From: Podocnemis expansa
Lineage: Eukaryota; Chordata; Testudines; Podocnemididae
Reading direction: 5' to 3'
Assembly: GCA_007922195.1 (NCBI GenBank)
Contig: ML681989.1
Coordinates: forward strand, 50,585,470 to 50,649,469
DNA: 64,000 nt
Shown here: in pieces, positions 49,201 to 61,200 of the stretch
How positions within the stretch are numbered: position 1 is the first letter of the stretch
Layout of the letters: each line of letters starts with the position of its first letter
Position numbers and translations under genes: made by a program
Notes under the pieces: generated by a model
Told to the model about the DNA's origin: nothing
The model's database searches: none
What the model saw: only the letters and a program-made list of their open reading frames with translations

Positions 49201-52200
49201 CAGGAAATTTTTAGAGAGTGTTGGGGACAACTTTCTAGTACAAATGCTAGAGGAACCAACTATGGACCTTGCACTGCTCGACCTGCTGCTCACACACAGG
49301 GAAGAATTGATCAGGGACGTAGAGGTAAATGGCAAGCTAGGCAGTAGTGACCATGACACGGTTGAGTTCAGGATCCTGATTAAAGGAAGGAAGGAAAGAA
49401 GCAAAACACAAACCCTGGACTTCAAAAAAGCAGATTTTGGCTCCCTCAGGGAACTGATGGGCAGGATCCCTTGGGAAGCTAATCTGAAGGAGAAAGGAGG
49501 CCAAGAGAGTTGGTTATATTTTAAAGAAACCCTGCTAAGGGCACAGGACATTGCCATTCCAATTAGGAGAAAGAACAAACATGTGAGGCAGCCAGAATGG
49601 CTTAGCATGGAACTCTGCTCTGAGCTTAAACATAAAAAGGAAGCTTACAGGAAGTGGAAGATTGGTCAGATGTCCAAAGAGGCATATAAAGATATTGCTA
49701 GGGACTGCAAGGATAAAATCTGAAAGGCCAAAGGACAAATGGAGTTGCGGCTAGCAAGGGATGTAAAAGATAGCAAGAAGGGGTTCTACAAGTATGTTAG
49801 TAACAAAAAGAGAATCAGGGATGGTGTAGGCCCCTTGCTGAATAGGGCAGGCATCCTTGTGTCAGAGGATGAGGAAAAAGCTGAAGTGCTCAATGCATTT
49901 TTTGCTTCAGTTTTCACAGGCAGGATCTGCTCCCAGCCCACTACCATGGGTGTGGCAGATGGGAGAGAAGGAGACAGGCCCTTGGTGACGGAAGGTCAGG
50001 TCAGGGACTGCTTAAAGAAGCTGGATGTGCACAAGTCCATGGGGCCGGACGAACTGCATCCAAGGGTGCTAAGGGAATTGGCTGACGAAATAGCAGCACC
50101 GCTGGCCATTATCTTTCAAAACTCATGGAGAACCGGGGAGGTGCCAGAGGATTGGAGAAAAAGGAAATCTAATGCCTATTTTCAAGGAAGGGAAAAACGA
50201 GGATCCAGGGAATTACAGACCAGTCAGCCTCACCTCAATCCCTGGAAAAATTATGGAGCAGATTCTCAAAGAATCCATCCTCAAACACTTAGAGGAAAAT
50301 AAAGTGATCAGGAACAGTCAGCATGGATTTACCAAGGGTAAATCATGCCTGACCAATCTCATTTCCTTCTATGATCAGATGACTGGTTTTCTGGATGCAG
50401 AAAGAACCGTTGATGTGCTATACCTTGATTTTAGTAAGGCTTTTGATAAAGTTTCCCACAGCATTCTCATTGGCAAATTAAGGAAGAATGGGTTGGATAG
50501 GCGGACTATAAGGTGGATAGAAGAACTGGCTAGATCAACGGTTTCAGCGTGTAGGAATCAATGGTTCCATGTCTAGCTGGCAACCAGTCACGAGTGGGGT
50601 GCCCCAGGGGTCGGTCCTGGGGCCAGTTCTGTTCAACATTTTCATCAATGATCTGGATGATGGAATAGACTGCATTCTCAGTAAGTTTGCGGATGACATC
50701 AAGCTGGGGGGAACGGTAGACACGTTGAAGCGCAAGGACAGGATTCAGGGAGACCTAGACAAATTGGAACAGTGGGCCAATAGAAATCTTATGAGATTCA
50801 ATAAGGATAAGTGTAAAATCCTGCACTTGGGACAAAAAAAACCCATGCACTGCTACAGGCTGGGAAACATTCAGCTAAGTAGCAGCAGTGTAGAAAAGGA
50901 CCTGGGGGTCATGGTGGATGGGAAGCTAGATATGAGTCAGCAGTGTGCTCTTGCTGCCAAAAAGGCCAATGGCATATTGGGCTGCATCAAAAGAAGCATT
51001 ACCAGCAGATCAAGGGATGTGATCATTCCCCTCTATTCTGGACTGGTGAGGCCACATCTAGAATACTGTGTTCAGTTTTGGGCTCCCCACTACAAAAAGG
51101 ACAGAGACATGCTAGAGAGAGTTCAGAGGAGGGCAACCAAAATGATTAAAGGGCTGGAGCACAAGCCCTATGAGGAAAGGCTGAAAGCATTATGCTTATT
51201 TAGTCTCCAGAAGAGAAGATTGAGGGAAGATTTGATAGCAACCTTCAACTACTTGAAGGGATGCTCTAAGGAAGATGGAGCTCGACTGTTCTCGGTAGTA
51301 ACAGAGGACAGAACAAGGAGCAATGGTCTCAAGTTGCGGTTAGGGAGGTCGAGGCTGGATATTAGACAAAACTTTTTTTACTAGGAGAGTGGTGGAGTCT
51401 TGGAATGAGCTGCCGAGGGAGGTGGTGGAGTCTCCATCTTTGGAGGTGTTTAAGGCTCGGCTGGACAAAACCCTGACCGGGATGGTTTAAGCAGGAGTGG
51501 TCCTGCCTCTGGCAGGGGGTTGGACTAGATGACCTATAAGGTCCCTTCCAACCCTATGATTCTATGTCCTGAGCATGCTCTCAGCATGCTGAGGGCAGGA
51601 GTTTTTAAAACTCCCAGCCTGTGCTAGGGCTGCTCCCTGCCACAGTGCCTGACTTTTTCCTACTTCCAGCACTCTGGCTTACCAACCGGGTTAAAATTTT
51701 GAATTTGTGGGCCACAGAAAAGCCCTTTGCGAGATCCATGTAGCCCATGGGCTGCACTTTGGGCAGCCCTGCATTATGCTGACCATGGAGCAACTTCTGT
51801 TCCTCCCCCTACTGACACACAGAGAAGGGTCTTTCTGCAGCAGAATCAGTGACATTCAACTGTATAAGAACAGGGGAGGAAGAAAGGTAGATTTAAGGAT
51901 GCTATGCATGTGTGAACACACATGGTAAAATTCTGAACCCAGTGAAGTCAATGGGGATTTGCACAGCCTTTGCTTGAGACAAAATCTCCTCCATACCATA
52001 ATGAAGGTCAACTACAAAGAAGCTCCTTGTGCAAACACACAAGGGGTGGAATTTGCTGGTAAGGTGGGGTAAAGGCAGGCTGGGAAAGGGCTATGGCAGG
52101 GGTCAGCAACCTTTGCTGACGTCTGTGCTGGCCCCCCTTCCTCACCTGTCAGCTGATGCCAGTGGCTCCCACAACAGAAATAAAAGCGGCAGCTGCCTGA

Positions 52201-55200
52201 AAATTTGGTGGTAGCCATGACTGGAGGTTGCGAGCATGGAGGAGGATGCTTCCCTGGCATGTCACTGAAAGGAGCCACTTGCAGAAAGAAGCTGCCTGTA
52301 GTGGCTCCTCTTTGGGGGTCCCCAGGCATGCTGAAGAAAGAAGCTACCCAGAGTGATGCCTTGGCAGCTGCACACCATGGAGAAAAGCCATTCTAGGCTT
52401 TTTCTTTCCACACCACAGCTGGAACATGGGCATGGTAGGGACCCTCCATGCTCCAGTTACCCTCAAAGAAACTGCCTGGAATGGATTTCAGTGGTGGGGG
52501 CCACAATTTGTGGCATTGCAGAGGGTGCCGTGTGCCACTCCAAACGGGCTCTTGTGCCACTGTTGAAACACGTGCCAGGGGTTGCCTACCCCTGGACTAT
52601 AGAGTCTACTCCTAGCAGAGGCAAAATTCCTCCCTCTGCCCATCCAGAGGAGCCAGAACTCCAACTTACTGGGGCAGGGAAAGGATATTTCTCTCATAAG
52701 GCCAAAGAACTTGCTCACCAAAAGCATATTATAGTTCATAATATACAACTCCAATGAATCAATTCTCAGGTCACTTACTTGAGCTGTTGGAGCCAAGGGA
52801 TGATGCGTTTCATGTCATCATTGATGGACTTCTCTATGTCATCTAGTGTCAGCTGGTCTATAAAAATGTTAATTATTTAAGTGAGCAAATAGTCTAACTT
52901 CTCTGTAAATAATGAAATTTGGACCTTTGAGTTAGAAAATTTCTTGCATGTCTAATTTGAGACACTTATTTGTATATATACTTAAAAGTGAGCCACAGTT
53001 CACGTGAGATATCAGACCTCAGCACAAAATGAATTATATTGTTCTGAAAAACTAATTCTGTTTCCACTTCTCTCATAAAATTTTAAACTTAAGTCACCAC
53101 AGCCTGATAGGCACACACCTGAATTGAATCTCACTATGTGTCAGTCATACAGGTATTTAAACAGAGCATTAAATGAAATATGCATTAAAATCTCTGCATC
53201 CACAAAAAGCACCACCCAATCATTATGAATCATACGAAACATGAAATTTAAATGAAACCTAATTATTTAGTATGTATTCCCAAAAAATTCAATAGTCAGA
53301 ATATCTTAAAATTAATATCAAATCCAGTTGCACTAAAGATTTATAAGATTATATACAATCTTGGTTCAAAATGAGGTAACATTCACTCATGTAAGCCTTA
53401 TTCATTTACATAGTTCCATGAAGTCAGTGGAATCAGTCACAAAGTTTACTCACACAAAGGATGCAAAATAACAAGTATTAAGTATGCCCTAGACCTATTC
53501 CACCTACTTACCAATTCCATAAAGCATTAGTTGAAACATTCCAGAATGAAGATCTACAAAAACGTGAAGACACTCTGATCGACCACATGGCTCCAAAATT
53601 GGAATAACAAGAGTTGGAAGAGCCGTCTCAATGAATGCTAAATACAAACTAGAGTTACTACATTACACTTCAAGCTCTGACCCACTTCATTAAATGATGT
53701 CCCACCACAAGCAACCAAAAACTAGGGTCCTAGTCCTGCAAATTCATATTTATATCAGTAATCCTCACTAGTGAGTAGTCGCATCAAATTCACCAGGACT
53801 ACTTGCACATTACCATATTTCTCATGCAAGCAGGGAAGCACAGGATAAAGCCCCTAAGTTGAAACAATTTTAAAGACAGAATAGCAGCCAAAAAAGGAAT
53901 TTGTAGTTAAGGGAAAATGGATAAATCCCTAACACAGGAGTTGGCAACCCCCAGTACCCATGCCAAAAATGCCACAGGAGTCGAGCCTGAGCAGCACGCA
54001 GCGCTGCTTAGGCTCCCCTGCTGGCCTTGCCACCCCAGCACTGCGTAGCTGGGAGGCAAGGGCTGCATGTTGTGGTTCCAGGCCCCCGCTGGCCGTGCTT
54101 TCCCACTGGCGAACATGGCCAGCAAGGACAAAGCAATTGTGGCACGTGGCTCCTGGCCCCTGCTGACTCTGCCCCCAGCTGGGCAGGGCTAAAGGGGAGT
54201 GGGACTTGTCAGCTCGCCCATTTCTGGCTCCAACGCTGGAGCTTTAGACCACCCGCTGGCAGGGGCGAGAGCTGGCCATGGCCAGGACCTGGAAGCTACC
54301 CGCTGGCAGGGGCGAGAGCTGGCCCTGAACTGGAGGCCTGGCCCCGCCCCTTTTGGCCTCACCCCCAGTGCCTGCTGAGGATACAGTGGGCAGGGCTGGA
54401 GCAGGTTGCCAACCCCTGCCCTAACAGCCAGTAATAACAAGATTCACCAAGAACACTGAAAACTCTACCAAACTGCTAATCAGTTTCAGTTGGAATTGGC
54501 TCAGACTTAAGTGTGCAATCCAAAAGTTACTGAAACCAGTGAAAGAACCTGTACTTCTTTTTAAACACAAAAAGTTTCAGATCAGAAGACTTCCATCCCT
54601 TCATCCAAAACAAAACGGATCACTGACTTCATATTTCATACTATATGTAAAAGTAGGTATTTGCTGGGAACACGTTAAGTATGTAACACTTTCAGAAGCA
54701 GCTATCTGTGCATGAAAACTTAAAGCTATGTCCTTGGCTGCTTTTAAATACATTTTGCTTTTTAGAAAAAACTTATTAGTAAGCTGCAGGAAGCACTAAG
54801 AAACAAGAAATTGAGACATGAGGGGGACAAAGGAATGACAAAACCATTTAAACGAAAAATTAAATTTAAAGTTCAGAGAGTACACACATACAATTGTCAT
54901 TAACATTGTAGCTCTTTAGGATGGCTTTCAGCTCCTGAAGTTTCTGATGAGATCTCGCATGCACACTGTCTATTAAGAGTTTCTCTACTGATAAATGGTC
55001 AATCTGTAGAAATAAAATTACAAGACCAAGTTTAAAGTAAGATTGAGGAAGTTACAATACATATGAACAAAACTTCCTAACTTTACAAGTGAACATTTTT
55101 TATTGGTTCACAGAACAAATTTTCAGTTTGTACACACAACTGAAATATGTCTGGACAACATCAAAATTACTTTAGCTCCGCCCCAGTGTAGCAACTTCAT

Positions 55201-58200
55201 ATTGGAAGCGTAACAGGGGGAGTGACAACTAGAACTTATGGCTTATTCACAGAGAAAAGATGTACAAGTTATACAGGTGTAACTGCCCATGTAAACACAC
55301 TTTATTTTGGAGTAAGAGTGGCTTTTTCTGGCTTCACTTAAACTATTTCTAAAGAGACAGATGCTAAGTCTAAAAATGCCTTCTGTATACAAGAATAAGG
55401 GTGTCTAATGGGTTATAAGGTAATTATTGAGGTTTAAACTCCCATTTTGCTAATATTGATGTAACATCCCACATAGACAAGCTCTCAGAAACAAATCCCA
55501 CCCACCCCATAAAAAGATTTCAATTCAGTTACAAATAGCAGAAGAACTCTTTCTTCCTAAATCACATATAGGATGACTCCAGTTTCTTCCAGACGATATA
55601 AAAATCACTACAAATATTGAATACTAGTCTGCTTAAACAAACAGTTTACTTAAAGTCGTCATTCTTCATTAAGACTCCATAAATTCATCTATTTTCAGGA
55701 TTTTTTGTTTAGGCCTTTATCACTATGACGTCTTAGCGTCAATCTAACCAATGTGATTATTCTTCAATTAACCCTAAATGAAAAGTGAGCAAGTATCTAT
55801 GCAAACAAGCTCTCTAGGCTCAGATAAGTAAGTTACAACAGTAACATGAAGTAAGCCATTGTGTTGGCAAGTCATACACTGAGAACAGCTTCATGCACAC
55901 CTCTATAAAGTGCAGTCCTGTTTCAGAAAGTGTTCTCAAACACGTGCTTCAGTGGGACTTACACATGTTCAAAGTTAAACGTGCTTTTCTGACTTGGGAC
56001 CCATATAAATTATGCTATCAACTTCTTATATCTGATATGAAGTAGGACAGTCAATGTGGCAGAAAGCTACTGATCTAGTGACCATGCTGTGACCTATCAG
56101 CTCACTCTTGTCCAAATTTCTTAACTCACTGAGGGTGCAGAGACTGTGACCATTTGTAACAGTTGATAAGGATCAAGCACTGGGTATGAAGACAACAAAG
56201 AATGGAAATTCAGAGAGTCTACTGTTAGTTGAGGAGCAGAGTTAAGGTTGGTTTAGTGCTGAAAAATTTCCCACTGTAAGGATGTTCGTGATGGTCTGAA
56301 AATCATATAACTTAAACTATTTTTGTTTACTTTTTATGATAAGCTTTGGTATCAGTATACCACATTGTGGTTTGTTAAGGCTTAACTTAAAAATTCAGGG
56401 CAACAGAGGTTTGTTTGCTAAACAAAAGCCATTTCAATGGAAATTACCAAAATAAAAATCTCACTCAAGTATGAATGGGAATTATAGTTCTTTATTTCAT
56501 ACCACTCAGACTACCCCACATATTTTGTTAGTTTAGGATCAGGGTCATTAGTAAATAGAAGTTTTAACAGAACCAATTAGCAAGATCTACAGTTACCTAA
56601 GCAAAATTAATTTTACTTTTCTATAAATTGAATATATATTAATCTTCTAGTATAGTTAGTACTTGTAAGCAGAGGTTTGTGAGGTTTTCAACTACGACTA
56701 GTCATTTTGGGTGGCCAACTTGGGACACTCTTAAAGGGTCTATTTTCAGGGGGTGAGTATGCAGGACTTCCTGAAAAAAAGTCAGGCTTCCCAGAGTCTC
56801 AAACTAGCCACCCAAAATCACTAGTCACTTTTTAAGCTTTCCACCACAGTTTCCCTCCTCCCCCCACCCTGTGACACAATAAGAAACAGCCAGAAATGGT
56901 ACAGTCATCTTTGAAATATACTCTAGATTAGCAGTTTGTGAAGGTCACAAAAGAAAGAGCATCTACCATAACTTAGAACAACAGAATTTGGTACTGAACT
57001 AGACATAAAACTCTTTAAACAGAATCTGATAGCAAGACCACTGATCAACTCAATGTAGTTATAAATGCTTGCTTTAGAAAACAAAATGCCTACTGCAGCT
57101 GGTGAGCTTTACCTTCATGGCTCTTTCCATTAATTTGGAATCACAAGCTGGCAGAGGAGGCTCATGAGAAATTTGCAAGGGTTTTGAGACATCACTCTCA
57201 TCAATTTTAATGGTGACCTTGTGAAGAGATGCAGTCCCTGTTTTTCTCCCAAGCACCTGTTGGCTTAAAATTTTTTTTAAAAAATGTAAAAATTGTATAT
57301 TTTAAAATAAGGATGAAGGTTATTCTTGCTGAAGCACTCCAAGGCAAGTGATGCAGCTAATGTAATCACAATGATTTGCGCTACTGTGATCATAGTGAGT
57401 AGGAAGAAGTTTCTTCAATAGTCAATATTTGATTGTGAAAGCACGGCACAGAGCACACTTAAGCCAACTGTGTTACATTAAAAGTGATCAGAAAAACAGT
57501 GATGAAATATTTAAACTGAAAACACAATTAGCTTGCAAGACTCAAATAAAATATTAGATTAGATATTTGAATAAGGAGAGCATCCACAGTTACACTAGCT
57601 AAACAAATGTGGTTCAGTTTTCTGAGGTTCTCGATACCCACCAATCCCACCTACGTCAACATCATGTGCAGCTGATCAGCACTTCTGAAATTCAGCCCAC
57701 ATATTTAGGTGATTAAATGTGGCAGTTGAGGATACCTAACTGAAAATTCAGGTTTGAAAATTTTCGCCTAGGTTTATTAATTACAAAAGCACCAACATCT
57801 AAAATTTTTCCTGCATGTCTGTCAACACAAACAAATCATTGGAAATTATTTAACTTACTTCCAGACAGAGAGTGAGAGACACTTCCCTGCATGATAGCGC
57901 TCCACTTGCACTAGGTCACCCCAACGTTCCCGAATCAGCATTAGTGTTTGTGAATGTAAAACTTCTAACTGAAGCGATAAGCAGAAAGAGTCTAAGGAAT
58001 GGAGTTAAGCAAATACAAACACACCTGTATGCTATACAAATTCACAGTGAGACATCAGTACATCACGAATCATTTTTGTGGTCCGCTGTACATATCCAAT
58101 GCTAACCCAAACAGCTAAACACTTGGTGGCAGTATGCTGCATACACAGAGTCAAGTATTTTCCAAAGCTATCGTTGTCTAACTTCCTCCACAGCATCCTG

Positions 58201-61200
58201 TCATAAGCTTTTAAAGTACTCTTTTTCTACTGCTTCAGATATTTGAAACTAGACTGTCTTTTGGTGAACGGTAAATATTACAAGAAACATAGTTCATAAT
58301 AGAGTTGGTAGAGAAAGCTACATTCTGTAATTACATTGTAAGGTTATCTTAAGAAAATTTTTACTTTTGTATAGAATCACTTATTTCATTAGCAAGTCTT
58401 TCACATTTCATCAATATTAATCTGTCCATTATGTGAACAAAGTCAACTCAATGACTTCTACATTAATTATTTTCCACTTCATTCTGTTTACAGGTGCAAC
58501 AAAAGTCTACAAACACTGATATTCTATTTGGCAATAAAGATTATTTTATATCATTTGCTACATGTGGCTTACCCATATACCGTAGGGATAAATGGTTTAA
58601 AACGCAAAGCTACCCATTCTGTTTACTTCCAGGTACCTGAGCAATCAACTCACTGATGCAAGCCAAATAACCAATAAACATTGTTTCTAACAATTGATCT
58701 TTCATGCTGGTCCATGAGAATAACCACGAAAACCATTTCCACTACATTAATGGGAACTATTCTTGATCTAACAGCACTTACGTTCTTTTCTGAGCTCTAA
58801 CCAATAGAAGGTAAGACCATTACATATTGTTCTATTAAAACAGTGATCTTTGGAAGGATACGTAGGCAGTTGTACATGTCCTGAAGCGGCTTCTCATCGG
58901 CAAAGAGGCGAGACTGGACCAACTGATGAATGAAGCTGATCTGCATACTATGAACCAATGCTCGACCATCTTCCATGAATTAAAAACAGTTCACTTTAGA
59001 TATCAAAACATCAAGTCATTTTAAGAAACACTATCATACTGACTAGCTCCCAAAAGTTAAAAAGTATTTAGCAACTTGGGTTGTTACTGAAAAGTAACAT
59101 AGTTCTGTTAGTATGTTTGGGCAAGTGCTGCTATATCATTGGTGTGTCAACAGAGGCTGAACAAATAGCTTTAATGATGATTAATAAAGCATTTGCCATT
59201 TTTAAAAATAAAAGACTTCTGATGTTACCTCCAGTTTCTTTGTCCTCAACCAGAATTTCTAGTTTGAGAAGGCGCCATGGAACGTCAGGGTCATCTCCCA
59301 TCACTGTCAAGGTAGCTTCAAACTCCCCTTCAACTCGAAATTTCACACGGCCGTTAGCTAGGAGAAATCATTAACTTAGCTTTTTCATTTTCAGCAACAG
59401 ACACCTAAATCTTTAGAGTGCATAAGGACAGCTTCTTTTATGAAACAAAATTATTCTTCTATAATTCCTAATCTGCTACATGTAGGTCTACAAAAATCTG
59501 GTCAACTATTAGTGTTTGTGAAAGGGAAAATATCAGCCAGCACTATGTAAAAATACCATGCAAAAATTTCCTTTAGTCAGGACTTGTAACACACCTGCTA
59601 GTTCAGTAGAGATTATCTCCTAAGCAGACTGTAGTCACTGAATCACATGAAATAATATTTAACTGGTGGTTTAACATTTCCAGAGATAAAAGGCTAATGA
59701 GCTACTTCACCAATCACTAAGAACGCATGTGAACTACACAGACTATACCAGAAGAGCCCACAACTGTAGACACACCCTGCACTCACAGGAGTTTTCCTGC
59801 AGGGCAAGAACACCACTTCCCTGCATGACAAATTTAGCTGGCACATCTATGTCAGTCAGGGTTATGGTTTTTTCAGACCCAACTAACAGCTATTTTTTCT
59901 AGTGTAGACCAAGCCTAGTCTTTTTATTTTTTGATGTACACAAGTGTACAAAGTACACTGTACATGGCCCATGTGACATTTCAAGCGTTTAGAAATCTGT
60001 GAACAATGCATCTCAGTTTAACCTTAGTACAAGTAATGAACCTTGATGAATGCTACCCATACCAAGGCTACCTAAACCACAGTTCCATCCAAAATTCCAA
60101 CACACACACAAGCAAGGCTATTGAAGCTACCCCACCTATCTTATTTTTCCCCAGAACACTCTTGTGAGCAATATTATCTCTACTTTAGACAGGAAGCCAA
60201 GGCACAGAGGACTGACTTCCCCAAGGTCCAAATGAAGTCCATGGTGGAACAGAGAACTGATTCTAAGTCTCAGTTCAGCTCTACAACCACTTGATTGCCC
60301 TTAAACTCACGTGGCACCATAATAGGTAAAATTTTCAGAAGTAATTTAGTCACTTAAATACTTTTGAAATTCTTATCCAATAGTACACATTTGAACATTA
60401 GCATAACTGAAACATCCAGTAAATTCAAATATTAAAAACCTAAGTCAGTTATCCCTGACTATACAAAATGGATTCAATACTGATATAGCAATGACTTATT
60501 TACCATTACAAGCATACACTGATAATTTTGTATGCATAATCTTAACTAAATAACCTGATTTTAGAGACTAATACCAATGGGAAGATGAACCACAGGTGAT
60601 GGGGAGAAAGAAAGGAGAGGCCACCTGATCTACCAAATATCAGTGAAAGAGGACATGGAGTAAGATTTGTCCGCTGGTCAGTAGAAATCATGTGCAGAAA
60701 TACAAGAAATAATGATTCATGAAAACCAATGCTACAGCCATAGAACAAAAGAGCAATCTTTCCTTCTGTTGCCAGAATAGGGGTTTTTGGAGATTTTTAC
60801 ATCTCTCAGTTCTTTCAGGCTGTGAAAAATACATACAATAATGTCATGTGGGACTTTTCCTTAGTCATGGTTTAGTGAAAAGTCTAATGCCATTATTTTA
60901 AAAAGCTAGAAATAACCTAGTCTTTAAAATTAACTTCAGGTTCTTACCAACTGTAAGGTTCGCCAACTGTGGAGGAAGATCTGTAGTCACTAGTCGATGT
61001 CGAAGAATCTGGTTTAGCTGATGAAGCGTGGTTTGCTTTTCACTTTTTGTTATTGGATCAGGAGGAATTATTTTATCCTGTTAAGGTACCAGTAAGTATC
61101 AACATGTACATATCTCAGAGTTAGAGCAACTACTAAATCAATTAACTTAAAAAAAAAATGATACATAACACTAACACTGGGAGTCTGAAAGTAGAATAGG

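Larger units (their letters stand above)
47096..51566 (+). mobile_element. CR1 LINE, nearly full length (about 4.5 kb)
   Basis: Layout: GC-rich 5'UTR, ORF1 with esterase, ORF2 with endonuclease and reverse transcriptase, and the CR1 3' end 'cccttccaaccctatgattc' closing with ATTCTATG, with no poly-A. The element is antisense to MED14. It has only a handful of one-base lesions and so is fairly young, but none of its protein frames is whole. The 5' border is approximate. Confidence 0.93.
46299..51771. mobile_element. hAT element (family B) split by a CR1 LINE
   Basis: Identical 8-bp duplications CATTATGC lie at 46291-46298 and 51772-51779. The inverted ends are CAGGGGGTGCCCAAAGT and, reversed, CAGGGCTGCCCAAAGT. 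The hAT itself occupies 46299 to about 47095 and 51567-51771; the CR1 between them was inserted later. The left arm carries a GC-rich minisatellite. No transposase was seen. Confidence 0.92.
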
